Positions 9,245 through 17,216 of a stretch of DNA of 64,000 nucleotides are shown piece by piece. The number at the start of each line of letters is the position of its first letter. The stretch's first letter is position 1. Source of the DNA: Streptosporangium amethystogenes (GTDB lineage Bacteria; Actinomycetota; Actinomycetes; Streptosporangiales; Streptosporangiaceae); NCBI RefSeq assembly GCF_000721075.1, contig NZ_JOEQ01000011.1:186001-250000 (forward strand), written 5' to 3'. The notes below the pieces were generated by a model. It saw nothing but the letters and a program-made list of their open reading frames with translations. It did not search any database and was not told the DNA's origin. The position numbers were made by a program, and so were the translations under genes.

Positions 9245-10000
9245 ATGTTACGGAGAACCGGCCGTCGCAGGGTCAATCGGCTTCTCCTGGCACTTGTGCT
9301 CCTACTGCTCGTGCTCGCGACCGTTGGCTTGATCGGTGCGTCACCGATCGCGCTCAGACTCTTCCAGGGGGCCACCGGCGAGTGGGAACGGCTGAGTTTC
9401 ATCGGGCAGACGTACGGCGCGGCGTCGGCGATCCTGTCGGTGCTCGCGCTGATCGGTGTGGTGGCGACCCTTTCCTTCCAGGCACGAGAGACCAAGCTCG
9501 CCCGCGAGGAAGCGCGCCGCCAAGGGGTCGGTGACCTCCTGAAGATGGCGATGGAAGATCCCGACCTCGACGAATGCTGGGGGCCGGTACCGCCTCCGAC
9601 GGATCCCAGGACGCGGAAGCAACAGCTGTACACAAATATGATCATCGCTGAGTGGGCGATGTCGTTCGAGATGAAGGCACTCCGTGAACCACGGCTGCGC
9701 CTCATCGCGAACGAGATGTTCCAGGGCCAGGTGGGGCGCTCGTACTGGCAGTCCGCGCGGGAGGCTCGCCTCTCGACCTCGGGCAGCCGCATGGAACGTC
9801 GCTTCCATGAAATCCTGGACGAGGAATACCGAAAGGCGACGCCTTCGATCCGGCAGGAGCCGCTCCGTCCAAGTGTTCACGGCGCTCCCGGTCGAATCCC
9901 GATGTGGCAACGCATTCTGTGGGCAGGCATCGGAGCCGGGACGCTTGCCCTTTCCTGTCGTCTGCTGCGTAGCGCGCGAAGGCTGCCTCCCGGTAGGTAG
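9245..10000 (+). CDS. DUF6082 family membrane protein (copy A)
   Basis: A 251-residue membrane protein with two N-terminal hydrophobic helices (about residues 12-37 and 54-77) separated by the conserved IGQTYGAASA segment, followed by a cytoplasmic domain containing MAMEDPDL. These features define the DUF6082 family, whose function is unknown. It follows the DUF6879 gene by 12 bases. It matches the product of 12163-12954 across the helices and the MAMEDP region, so the entire three-gene cassette is duplicated in inverted orientation. Confidence 0.83.
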   Translation: MLRRTGRRRVNRLLLALVLLLLVLATVGLIGASPIALRLFQGATGEWERLSFIGQTYGAASAILSVLALIGVVATLSFQARETKLAREEARRQGVGDLLKMAMEDPDLDECWGPVPPPTDPRTRKQQLYTNMIIAEWAMSFEMKALREPRLRLIANEMFQGQVGRSYWQSAREARLSTSGSRMERRFHEILDEEYRKATPSIRQEPLRPSVHGAPGRIPMWQRILWAGIGAGTLALSCRLLRSARRLPPGR

Positions 10001-10180
10001 CGGAGCAGGCCCGACGCACTCTGGAGACGCCGTCGGTCTCGATATGGGCAGGTCATCAAGAGCCCGGACGGCGATCTCTGCGAGCAGGTCGTAGTAACAG
10101 GTTCGGTCGTCCAGTCACCTGGGAGTGCGGGTGCGGATTGCGTGCTTTCGGAGGGGAGGTTTCGGCCGTTCGCCAAGCTT

Positions 10181-10213
10181 CCCGACAGGACGCTTGGAGA
10201 GCGTCCTGTCGGG
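10181..10213. terminator. Perfect 14-bp hairpin between DUF6082 and DUF397 genes
   Basis: CCCGACAGGACGCT and its exact complement enclose a five-base loop. It lies 20 bases past the end of the minus-strand DUF397 gene and 180 bases past the plus-strand DUF6082 gene, so it can serve both directions. There is no long T tract. Confidence 0.8.
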
Positions 10214-10232
10214 TTCGACGTTCTCCGGGGAG

Positions 10233-10442
10233 TCAGGCGAGACCGTCGAAGTGGCCGTTCTTGATGCCGGTGATGAAGGTGGTCCACTCGGTGCGGGGGA
10301 AGATGAGGGTTCCGCCGTCGCGGTTCTTGGTGTCGCGGACGGCGACGTCGTTGCCGACGAAGGCCATCTCGACGCAGCTTGGGCCGCTGCCGCTGAGGCT
10401 GCTCTTGCGCCAGCGTGCACCGGACAGATCTGGCTGCTGCAT
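10233..10442 (-). CDS. DUF397 domain protein
   Basis: A 69-residue protein with the complete DUF397 pattern: WRKSSLSG near the N-terminus, then CVEMA, VAVRDTK, and a C-terminal FPRTEWTTFI segment. Proteins of this family are small partners of DUF5753 helix-turn-helix regulators in streptomycetes and relatives, where they influence development and secondary metabolism. It lies 16 bases downstream of such a regulator on the same strand, so the two are probably co-transcribed. The direct biochemical role is unknown. Confidence 0.93.
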   Translation of the reverse strand: MQQPDLSGARWRKSSLSGSGPSCVEMAFVGNDVAVRDTKNRDGGTLIFPRTEWTTFITGIKNGHFDGLA

Positions 10443-10458
10443 GCCCTGTTTCCTTCCT

Positions 10459-11361
10459 CTATCGATCTTCGCGTAGAGATGCGAGTAGCGAGGCCGTGTC
10501 GGTAGGGCTGAGCGCTACCGCGCGAAGATGCTCACAAATGTGGTTGTACTGCTGAATATCTGCCTCTTTTTCAAAGAACAGATCGCCAGCCATGCTGTCA
10601 ATGTGAATTACGTCGGAGCCCTCCGCAGCGAACTTCAGGACGATGAAGCTACCGGGCATCCCAGGATGGGCTCCAGCGGAGAACGGAATGACCTGAACGG
10701 TGATGTGTGGACGTCGAGCCTGCTGGGTGAGATGCGCGAGCTGGGCGCGCATGATGGCATCGCTGCCGACCGTTCGGTGGAGAGCGGCTTGATCAATGAT
10801 CGCCCACAGCCGTAGAGGCGCCTCATGCTCAAGAAGAGCCTGGCGCTGCATCCTGGCGGTGACGAAGCTGTCAACCTCTGCGTCGGAGATGGTTGGTAAT
10901 ACGCCTCGGATCACCGCCCGCGCATAGTCCTCGGTCTGCAGAAGACCGGGAATGAACAGCGACTCGTAGTTGATGGCCTGTTGGGCCTCGGCTTCCAGGC
11001 CGATGTAGGCGCTGTACTTGTCGGGGAGGTCTGCTTCGAGGCCATGCAGCCATCCGCGCTGCTTGGCCTCCTTCTGTAACGTCACCAGGTCGGTGCGCTG
11101 ACTGCCGGTGACACCATAGGCGTCGAGCAGGGCGTTGAGTGTCCGGAGCTGCGGCTTGGTCTTAGCTGTTTCGATCCGGTGGAGCGTGGCGAGGTTGACG
11201 TCGGTCTTCTCGGTCACCTCGGCCTGGGACAGTCCGGCCTCCTGGCGGAGGCGGCGCAGTTCGGCTGCCAGACGCCGCAGACGCACCGTTGGCGGTTGAC
11301 GCTTGGTACGCGGCAGGGGTGCAACTGCTCCCAACTCATCCTTCTCCTGCATCTTTGGCAC
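10459..11361 (-). CDS. XRE-family regulator with DUF5753 domain
   Basis: A 300-residue DNA-binding regulator. An XRE-type helix-turn-helix occupies about residues 30-85 (LRRLRQEAGLSQAEV, then LHRIETAKTKP) and is followed by a DUF5753 ligand/partner domain with the signature YESLFIPGLLQTEDYARAV near residue 130. This is the classic partner of the DUF397 gene downstream. The protein could start at the first or the fourth codon (both ATG). It is divergent from the HATPase gene at 11704, completing the regulator / DUF397 / anti-sigma-like ATPase trio typical of actinomycetes. The family call is secure; the target promoters are unknown. Confidence 0.93.
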   Translation of the reverse strand: MPKMQEKDELGAVAPLPRTKRQPPTVRLRRLAAELRRLRQEAGLSQAEVTEKTDVNLATLHRIETAKTKPQLRTLNALLDAYGVTGSQRTDLVTLQKEAKQRGWLHGLEADLPDKYSAYIGLEAEAQQAINYESLFIPGLLQTEDYARAVIRGVLPTISDAEVDSFVTARMQRQALLEHEAPLRLWAIIDQAALHRTVGSDAIMRAQLAHLTQQARRPHITVQVIPFSAGAHPGMPGSFIVLKFAAEGSDVIHIDSMAGDLFFEKEADIQQYNHICEHLRAVALSPTDTASLLASLREDR

Positions 11362-11703
11362 CTCTCTGGACTATGCGGGCAGTGTAAGTTCCTGCATTGC
11401 ATTTACTCATGGTGATGGTGCATGCTCTCTCCGTAAGCCTTCCAGGCGGGCTCCCCGCTGGAAGGCGAAACGCAGGATTTCCCCAGACGGCCGGGCGGGC
11501 GATCTTCCCTCCCGAGGCGGCCCACCCCGTACCGGGTGTCCGTCCGGCCTCAGTGGTACGACCGGCGACACATCTGCGACGCTCCCCGGCCGTACTTCCC
11601 GTAGGACCGGCACCGTGCCCCCGTCCCCCGTGGGGAAGCGCGGCGTCCCCGGCTGCGAACGGTGCCGGTCCTATGCCCGACGTACTGACCAGGAGCGGGT
11701 GAA
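11362..11703. promoter_or_regulatory. Divergent intergenic region between HTH and HATPase genes
   Basis: It holds the start regions of two divergent genes. A hairpin at 11437-11466 pairs GCCTTCCAG with CTGGAAGGC and closes with an inner CGGG/CCCG stem. It could be an attenuator, an operator or a terminator remnant. I see no coding frame with a recognisable product. Confidence 0.45.
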
Positions 11704-12249
11704 ATGACCGGTGCCATCAGCAGCACGCAGTACCTCAAACTCTCCGTCTTCCCGACCTCGCCCTACTACGCCCGGGTGCACGTCCGGCGCGTACTGGAGA
11801 GCTGGCACCGGGACGACCTGATCGAGACCGCCCAGCTCATCGCCTCCGAGCTGGTCTCCAACGCGATCACCGCGCACACCGCGTGCCCCGACGCCGCCAA
11901 GGCGATCCCGTACGCCGACCCCGACCAGATCTGGATGGACCTCTACCGGATGGGCGAGACCATCGTGCTCCGCGTCTGGGACGCCAGCCCGCTCACCCCG
12001 GTCGTCCGCGACCCCACCCCCGACGACGAACACGGCCGCGGCCTCCACCTCGTCGATCTCCTCGCCGCCGACTGGGGCTACTACCGCCCCACCCCCGGCG
12101 GCAAAATCGTCTGGTGCACCCTGACTCCGGACTCCGGACCAACGTCCGGAGAGCCGAAGGGCTCACCCGGTCAGGGACCTGGGAGAGGGCCGGGAGCGGG
12201 TCAGCCGCCTTACCGCAGATGCGACGACGGCCAGCAAGCCCAGAAGTAG
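11704..12249 (+). CDS. ATP-binding protein of the anti-sigma HATPase type
   Basis: A 181-residue GHKL-type ATPase like the RsbW/SpoIIAB anti-sigma kinases. The N box is ELVSNAITAHT near residue 46, the G1 region is VWDASPL near residue 93 and the G2 region is HGRGLHLVDLLA near residue 115. A Gly/Pro-rich tail follows. AGGAGCGGG lies upstream of the ATG. In actinomycetes these stand-alone HATPase proteins commonly neighbour DUF397/DUF5753 regulators, as here. Its tail overlaps the convergent DUF6082 gene by 87 bases. A partner sigma factor or anti-anti-sigma factor is not visible nearby. Confidence 0.9.
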   Translation: MTGAISSTQYLKLSVFPTSPYYARVHVRRVLESWHRDDLIETAQLIASELVSNAITAHTACPDAAKAIPYADPDQIWMDLYRMGETIVLRVWDASPLTPVVRDPTPDDEHGRGLHLVDLLAADWGYYRPTPGGKIVWCTLTPDSGPTSGEPKGSPGQGPGRGPGAGQPPYRRCDDGQQAQK

Positions 12250-12954
12250 GAAGATCCGGCCTACCGGATGAGTGAGGTGCTTCATCATCGAGGCGCCGGT
12301 GGGAGGGCTCTGCGAACTGGACCGGAGAGCACCCCGGGGCGGGGCGGGAGCCGTACGGTAGACCTCGTCGAGGATCCGGTTGAAGCGTCGTTCCCGCCGG
12401 GTTCCGGCGCTCAGCGTCCGCCTTTCCCTGACATCGGTCCAGAACTTCCAGTCGATGGGGCCGGACAGCACAACGCTGGAAACCGCGCGCAGGTGTGCTT
12501 CGGTGATGGAGCGGAGCTCCCACATCATCAGCCAGTGGTTGACGATCATGTTGACGTACATGTGCGCGCGTTGCGCGTCGGTGTCCTCCGAGGTGAAGAA
12601 GGCGCCCCAGGAGGCCCGGTACAGCGGGTCCTCCATGGCCATCCGCATCAGGTCACCATGGAGAGCCCGCAAGGTCTGCTCGCGGTTGGCCTTGCTCTCG
12701 CGCGCCTGGAGGATCAGCGACACCGTCACGCCCATCAGCGCGAACACGGCGAGCACTGCGGACGCGGCCCCGTAGGTCTGGCCGATGTCGCTCAGCCTGC
12801 CCCAGTCGGTGACCTGGTCGTTCAGCAGGGTGAGGAAGAGCGGGGAGAGCACCACGAAGCCGGGTACCGCCAGCACCGTTACGAGGAGCAAGGTGATGGT
12901 GAGAAAGCGGCGCCCGCCGTCGGACATGGTGTTGAGCAGGCGCCGGCCTCGCAT
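12163..12954 (-). CDS. DUF6082 family membrane protein (copy B)
   Basis: A 263-residue protein with two hydrophobic helices near the N-terminus (about residues 17-40 and 60-82), the IGQTYGAASAVLAVFALMG segment and the MAMEDPLY motif that it shares with the product of 9245-10000. A third hydrophobic stretch near residues 230-248 has a weaker counterpart near the end of copy A. Its ATG overlaps the stop of the DUF6879 gene by one base (TAATG). The C-terminus runs convergently into the HATPase gene. Function unknown; the duplicated context argues for a real functional unit with the two upstream genes. Confidence 0.85.
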   Translation of the reverse strand: MRGRRLLNTMSDGGRRFLTITLLLVTVLAVPGFVVLSPLFLTLLNDQVTDWGRLSDIGQTYGAASAVLAVFALMGVTVSLILQARESKANREQTLRALHGDLMRMAMEDPLYRASWGAFFTSEDTDAQRAHMYVNMIVNHWLMMWELRSITEAHLRAVSSVVLSGPIDWKFWTDVRERRTLSAGTRRERRFNRILDEVYRTAPAPPRGALRSSSQSPPTGASMMKHLTHPVGRIFLLLGLLAVVASAVRRLTRSRPSPRSLTG

Positions 12955-13568
12955 TACCGGGACTCGTGGGTGGCGTCCGATAACGGGGGAGGGAGCGCGG
13001 CCCGGTCCCGGTCCAGGAAGGTGAGCAGGTCCTCGCCTCGGGCGAAGAGGTCTTCGACGTCGTGCCTGCAGGACTCGATCAGAGCGGGGTCTGAGATCTT
13101 GCGGGCGCCGCTGAGGGTGCCGCTCTGGTCGTAGACGACCTCGTACATCACCGACGAGCCCAGGATGACCAGCTCGGGCAGGGGCCGCCGGCCTTGGCCC
13201 AGTGCTTCGGTGTCCAGGACCCGAATCCGCTCTCCGGCCTGTGCCCTGAGCCGGATGAAGTGCAGCTCCCAGCGCAGGTAGGGGGTGTACGGCCGGGTCA
13301 CGAGGCGGAGGCGGTGCATTGGGAAGCCCGGGGAGTCCAGGATCGGGGCCTGGATCTCCGTCGAGGTCTCGTCGATGATGCGCAGCGCCTCGTGCCAGTC
13401 TCCCCGGTCAAGCGCCTGCCAGCTGGGGTTGCGCGGTTCCCTGAACGACTGGCGGCATTCGAGCTTCCAGAACACCCCCTCCAGCTTCTGGAAGTACGGC
13501 CAGAAGTCCGAGAGGTATTCGTCGGCGCTGAGCTTCTCCGACTGATATCCCGTTAGATGATCAAGCAT
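12954..13568 (-). CDS. DUF6879 family protein (copy B)
   Basis: A 204-residue DUF6879 protein, the same length as copy A. Shared landmarks are FWKLECRQSFREP, NPSWQAL.RGDW, RLRLVTRPYTPYLRWE, the IRVLDTE segment and LPELV. The frame is open further upstream to 13628, but ATG 13568 reproduces the eight-base ATGCTTGA overlap seen in copy A and gives the same length. Function unknown. Confidence 0.86.
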   Translation of the reverse strand: MLDHLTGYQSEKLSADEYLSDFWPYFQKLEGVFWKLECRQSFREPRNPSWQALDRGDWHEALRIIDETSTEIQAPILDSPGFPMHRLRLVTRPYTPYLRWELHFIRLRAQAGERIRVLDTEALGQGRRPLPELVILGSSVMYEVVYDQSGTLSGARKISDPALIESCRHDVEDLFARGEDLLTFLDRDRAALPPPLSDATHESR

Positions 13569-13830
13569 CTGGTATATCCCGTTTAGCGGAAATGAGTTGG
13601 TTTCTGGGAATGACCACGAGACGCTCATCGTGGGTGAGACTCACCCCGTCGGGGAGCCGATTTCGGTACGAGTCGGTGAGGTCGCGGCCGATGACGGCGA
13701 TGTCGCCGTTGGAGAGTTCCCAGATATCAGGACAGTCCGGGCTGGCCGTTGTGTTGCCGAGTTCCTGTGCGGACTTCCCCAGCCGTCTGCGCAGCTCGGC
13801 GCTTGGATCGGCCTCCCACGGACGGGACAT
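13561..13830 (-). CDS. 89-aa protein, first gene of cassette copy B
   Basis: This gene encodes 89 residues, identical in length to the product of 8356-8625, with the same WEADP, CPDIWEL, NGDIAVIGRDLT and DERLVVIP blocks. The frame stays open upstream to 14022, but the ATG at 13830 matches the copy A start and the upstream part has no similarity there. It leads the DUF6879 and DUF6082 genes in an inverted arrangement. A further eroded copy appears near 25180. Function unknown. Confidence 0.82.
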   Translation of the reverse strand: MSRPWEADPSAELRRRLGKSAQELGNTTASPDCPDIWELSNGDIAVIGRDLTDSYRNRLPDGVSLTHDERLVVIPRNQLISAKRDIPDA

Positions 13831-13935
13831 CGCCCACCTCGTTTCGCCCGCTGCCCTCGGAGTTCTCGACGCCCCGAGTTTTACACGCCATCCCTGACCG
13901 GGCAACGACCCTTGCCGCCCATCCACTGGATGATC

Positions 13936-14271
13936 ATGGTCGACGCTCCAGGCCGCAAGGAGGCGGCGCGGGCAAGGGCACTTCGGTGGATGGCATTGGA
14001 GTTGGAGACCGGAGTCCGTCACCTGATCCTCGATCGCCGCCAGGATGCGCAGAACGCGGCGGACCGGCGAGTCCTCGGCGGACCGGCAGGGCGACCGCCC
14101 CGATTCACCCTGGAGCGTCGGAGTCCGGCCGACGAACCGCTGCTCTGGCCGGCGGACATCGTGGTGGGAGCGGCGGCGGCCCAGGTATTGGGCCGCACTT
14201 CCGTCTACGTGGACATGCTGGGAGAGGTGCTGAGGTCGGTGAGTGTCGACAGGCCCGAAGGGGGCGGTTAA
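13936..14271 (+). CDS. Hypothetical protein, possibly a C-terminal remnant
   Basis: An open frame of 111 residues that reads like a real protein (LRWMALELETGVRHLILDRR, then EPLLWPADIVVGAAAA). From memory it resembles the C-terminal part of longer actinobacterial proteins of unknown function, loosely DUF3800-like. It has no clear ribosome binding site and starts 105 bases from the divergent cassette B start. It may therefore be the tail of a truncated gene. ATG 13930 is an alternative start. Confidence 0.4.
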   Translation: MVDAPGRKEAARARALRWMALELETGVRHLILDRRQDAQNAADRRVLGGPAGRPPRFTLERRSPADEPLLWPADIVVGAAAAQVLGRTSVYVDMLGEVLRSVSVDRPEGGG

Positions 14272-14398
14272 AACGCGATGGCCGGGTGCCCGTCATGCGG
14301 CGGGAAGCCCGGCCTCACTTCGCGGTTCGTACCCGACCGCGCATTACCCATCGTAGTTGCGTCGTCGCTCCTGTCGATCGCTATCGAATATCGCGCCA

Positions 14399-14428
14399 GT
14401 TGGCAGCCAAGTGGCAGCCAGGTGGCAG
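14399..14428. repeat. Short tandem TGGCAGCCA repeats
   Basis: The unit TGGCAGCCA occurs twice 11 bases apart, and a third, partial TGGCAG follows. The repeats sit immediately before an apparent gene remnant. They are too few and too short to call iterons. Confidence 0.5.
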
Positions 14429-14590
14429 AAGCGGCTCAACCTCGCCGAGGGCGGATTTCCTGCCGGCCTGTGGCTGCGGAGCTGTCTGCCGTCGAACGTG
14501 GTGGTCGATCCGCATCGGGCGTTCGGGCAGCCGATCTTCGTGGAGACGTTCCGGACGCACGGAGTCGACGTGCTGGATCAGCTCCTGAAC
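14423..14590 (+). pseudogene. Fragment resembling a DUF433-type antitoxin
   Basis: In the frame of base 14423 the sequence reads LNLAEGGFPAGLWLRSCLP followed by VVVDPHRAFGQPIFVETF. That is close to the pattern of actinobacterial antitoxins of the DUF433 kind (a VVDP..FG.P core after a basic helix). The N-terminal part is missing and no PIN toxin follows: the next gene is on the other strand. I read it as a toxin-antitoxin relic; the family assignment is from pattern memory only. Confidence 0.35.
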
Positions 14591-14594
14591 GGCG

Positions 14595-15182
14595 TTACGA
14601 CGGGGTGTCTTTTTCGCCGCGGAGCACCCGGAGTGCCTCCTCGGCCCGATTCTGGGCCTCCTGATGCGTCAAGCCGTCCACGGAGGCGACGAAGGAGACG
14701 AAGACGTCCCTGTCGGGGGCCTTGAAGCTGAAGGTGTCTCCCAGCGAGGGGAAGATTCTGCGCGTGAGTTCCATCGTGGACGCGGTGATCTTCTCGTTGG
14801 GAGTACTGTCCCCGCCGATTGCCGAGAGCATGCCGAACCATGCGCCGAGGCGCCACGTCAGGGCCTTGGCGAAGGCGATGTTGAACGGAATCCCCACGAT
14901 GGGAATGGAGCCGACGAGCTTGTCCCAGAGCAGGTCCTGGGCGAGGAAGGGAATGTTCGGCTTCAGGTATTCCTTGGCGGCCTCCGCGGTGATGTGGCCC
15001 CTGCCGTAGATGCTCCGTACGTCGTTCCACAGGTCGATGTAGAACGGAATCGCGATCACGTCGACGACCAGGTTCGCTCCGCCGCCGAAGAACCCGCTCG
15101 CACCCTGCGCCAACACGTTTCCCGTCGCGAGGGTGCTGGTTCTTTCGTAAACCCGCGCGGCGCGCTCCTCTTTTTCTTTCAT
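14595..15182 (-). CDS. Hypothetical protein with hydrophobic GTPase-neighbour-like core
   Basis: A 195-residue protein I do not recognise. It starts with a charged helix (MKEKEERAARVYERT). Gly-rich and hydrophobic segments follow, including a SIPIVGIPFNIAF stretch around residue 92 that resembles the hydrophobic helices of DUF697/YcjF-like membrane-associated proteins. The C-terminus is a charged helix. It is divergent from the ECF sigma gene, with about 280 bases between. It may be peripheral to the membrane; no enzymatic motif is visible. Confidence 0.65.
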   Translation of the reverse strand: MKEKEERAARVYERTSTLATGNVLAQGASGFFGGGANLVVDVIAIPFYIDLWNDVRSIYGRGHITAEAAKEYLKPNIPFLAQDLLWDKLVGSIPIVGIPFNIAFAKALTWRLGAWFGMLSAIGGDSTPNEKITASTMELTRRIFPSLGDTFSFKAPDRDVFVSFVASVDGLTHQEAQNRAEEALRVLRGEKDTPS

Positions 15183-15410
15183 GTTCCCTTCCGATTTTTC
15201 GTGTCCTGCCAGATGGAATGAGGCCGGGGGGCTGGCCGTACCGAGTGTAGAACGAGGATTGATTCCCGTTTCCCGGGGCGATGGCCGCTCCGCGGGCTGT
15301 TGTCCCCGGCGCGTGCCGCAGGGACCTGACGGTGTCCCTCATCCCTTGGTATGGCATCCGAACGACAGGGCCAGTAGGGCGAACTGCCCGCGGCGAGCTG
15401 CCACATTTCA

Positions 15411-15447
15411 AAAGGTGCCGGACATGTACCAGGTGTCCGGCACCTTT
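15411..15447 (+). promoter_or_regulatory. Perfect 14-bp inverted repeat in the leader of the ECF sigma gene
   Basis: AAAGGTGCCGGACA and its exact complement enclose nine bases. The second arm ends 4 bases before the AAGGAG ribosome binding site of the sigma gene. It could be an operator, or a hairpin controlling access to the ribosome binding site. An in-frame ATG at 15424 spans the end of the first arm. Confidence 0.65.
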
Positions 15448-15462
15448 CGGCAAGGAGACCTT

Positions 15463-15975
15463 GTGACACACCGAGATCGCTTCGAAGCGGTCTATGACGC
15501 GTACTACCCGGCGATACACCAGTACGCCGCCCGCCGCACCGGTTCGCCCGACGACACGGCCGACGTCATCTCCGAGACGTTCCTCATCGCCTGGCGGCGC
15601 ATCGACGATGTGCCCGAGGGCGAGAAGGCGCTGCTGTGGCTGTACGGGGTGGCCCGCCGGGTGCTGGCCAACCGGCAGCGCGGCGATTTCCGCAGGGCTG
15701 TACTCGCTGAACGGCTGCGTGCGGAACTGGCCGCCGACCGGCCGGTCAGGCCGGTCGATCTGGAGCATGTCCGCGCTGCCTTCGACGAGTTGCCGGAGCG
15801 TGACCGCGAGGTCTTGGCGCTGGCCTGCTGGGAGGGCCTGACCAGCCAGCGGATCGCCAAAGTTGTGGGATGCACGGCCATTGCCGCCCGGACCCGGCTG
15901 CATCGGGCGCGCAAGCGGATGGCGGCGGCGCTGGAGCGGCAGGCGTCCTTGACAATCGCGATGGGGGAAGCATGA
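15463..15975 (+). CDS. ECF RNA polymerase sigma factor
   Basis: A 170-residue ECF sigma factor. Region 2 runs from about residue 8 (YDAYYPAIHQYAARR, then DDTADVISETFLIAWRR), and region 4 from about residue 103 (LPERDREVLALACWEGLT, then the helix-turn-helix and LHRARKRM). GTG 15463 has AAGGAG six bases upstream; an in-frame ATG at 15424 falls within the inverted repeat and is less likely. The stop overlaps the next start (ATGA), coupling it to a CU044_5270-type membrane protein that probably restrains it. No signal domain is attached. Confidence 0.93.
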   Translation: MTHRDRFEAVYDAYYPAIHQYAARRTGSPDDTADVISETFLIAWRRIDDVPEGEKALLWLYGVARRVLANRQRGDFRRAVLAERLRAELAADRPVRPVDLEHVRAAFDELPERDREVLALACWEGLTSQRIAKVVGCTAIAARTRLHRARKRMAAALERQASLTIAMGEA

Positions 15976-17018
15976 GTGACATCGACAACCTGGTAAGAGC
16001 CATTGACCCGGCACCACACGCGCCGGATCAGGGGCCCGGCGCGCGCGAACTGCGTGAGTCGATCATGGCGACCCAGGCAGGCCGGCACCGGACGGCCCGG
16101 CGTCTGCCGTGGCGGGCCTGTGCTCTCGGGCTCGCCGCGGCCGCGGCCGCGACCGCGGTCTTCCTTGGCCAGGTCGCCCCCACTGCAGCGCCCTATCCCG
16201 TGGCCACACCCGGCGGCACCACCCTGTCGGGTACCTCGATCCTGCTGGCCGCCGCCGCCAAGGCCGAAGCCGCCTCCGAAGGGGCCTACTGGCACCTCAA
16301 GCGGCTGTACGCGGGGTCGCGGCCTGGGCCGTACGGCAAGAACGGCGACACCTACTACCTGGAAACCTCCAACCTCTCGGAGACGTGGGTGGCCAAGGAC
16401 GGCCGAACCTGGATCGGCCACAGGCAACTGGCCGCACGCCCCATGGACCCGGAGGCATGGCGCCGGGACGGCTCGCCGGCCGAATGGCCGATGGGGCCGG
16501 ACGGCGGCGTCTACTCCACCTCCCCCGGCGAGAGCACGTTCTTCCAGAACAAGAGGAAGCAGAGGCTCTACTGGAGTGCCATGCCCATGACCTTGAAGGA
16601 GATCGAGGCGCTGCCCGCCGACCCTGAAGTGCTGAAGAAGCGGGCCGCTGAGGCGATCCGTAGCGATCAGGATTTCGCCGGTTCGGTGGAGGAGGGCCTG
16701 CCGCGCACCCTGGCCTCGCTCCTGTACGAACTGCCCGCCTCCCCACAGGTGCGCGGCGCCGCCTACCGGGCGCTGGCGACGCTGCCCGCGGTGCGGGTCG
16801 AAGGCCAGAGCACCGACCCGCAGGGGCGCTCGGGTGTCGCCGTGACCTTCCCGATACAGGGGGACCGAACCCCTCAGATCAGGCTGATCATTGACCCCGA
16901 CACCTCCAAGGTGCTGACCTTCGAAGTCACCGGCATGCCGCAGAAGGGCGACCGGGTCAACGTGGTGCTGGAGTCCGGTTGGACCGACACCAGGCCATCC
17001 CCGCCCTCGACCGGGTGA
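15972..17018 (+). CDS. CU044_5270-type membrane protein, probable sigma partner
   Basis: A 348-residue protein with a short cytoplasmic N-terminus, one transmembrane helix near residues 46-65 (Ala-rich) and a large extracytoplasmic domain. The layout and the TSILLAAAAKAEA segment after the helix are typical of CU044_5270 proteins, which are encoded with ECF sigma factors in actinomycetes and are thought to act as anti-sigma-like sensors. The four-base overlap with the sigma gene supports that pairing. No zinc-binding anti-sigma motif is seen. A strong hairpin follows the gene. Confidence 0.85.
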   Translation: MSDIDNLVRAIDPAPHAPDQGPGARELRESIMATQAGRHRTARRLPWRACALGLAAAAAATAVFLGQVAPTAAPYPVATPGGTTLSGTSILLAAAAKAEAASEGAYWHLKRLYAGSRPGPYGKNGDTYYLETSNLSETWVAKDGRTWIGHRQLAARPMDPEAWRRDGSPAEWPMGPDGGVYSTSPGESTFFQNKRKQRLYWSAMPMTLKEIEALPADPEVLKKRAAEAIRSDQDFAGSVEEGLPRTLASLLYELPASPQVRGAAYRALATLPAVRVEGQSTDPQGRSGVAVTFPIQGDRTPQIRLIIDPDTSKVLTFEVTGMPQKGDRVNVVLESGWTDTRPSPPSTG

Positions 17019-17024
17019 CGGCCA

Positions 17025-17067
17025 CCGGGCCGGCCGGCGTGCGCGATCACCCGACCGGCCGGCCCGG
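17025..17067 (+). terminator. Hairpin after the sigma/membrane-partner operon
   Basis: CCGGGCCGGCCGG and its exact complement form a 13-bp stem around a 17-base loop, 7 bases after the stop codon. Confidence 0.8.
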
Positions 17068-17216
17068 ATACATCCACCCCCGGTGAGGGGGCGTACCTGT
17101 CCGGATCGATCCTGCTGAGACCACCTCATTGACAAGCTTGGGAAGGGCCTGAAAGGGTCTCGCGTACAACGAAGATCATCCGACGTTTTTGGGTCTGACC
17201 ATTCAGGGAGATCGCG

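Noticed and set aside
10001..10180. Continuation of the cassette A operon past the DUF6082 gene
   Set aside because: Short frames here overlap in several phases and lack starts with ribosome binding sites; the region precedes a bidirectional terminator.
11404..11560. Possible TnpB right-end hairpin in the HTH/HATPase gap
   Set aside because: The hairpin GCCTTCCAG/CTGGAAGGC differs from the CCCCGG-type end seen at 44664, and no TnpB trace lies nearby.
13597..13929. Plus-strand frame covering the start of the cassette B genes
   Set aside because: It is antisense to the 89-aa gene; only the part after 13930 reads like a protein of its own.
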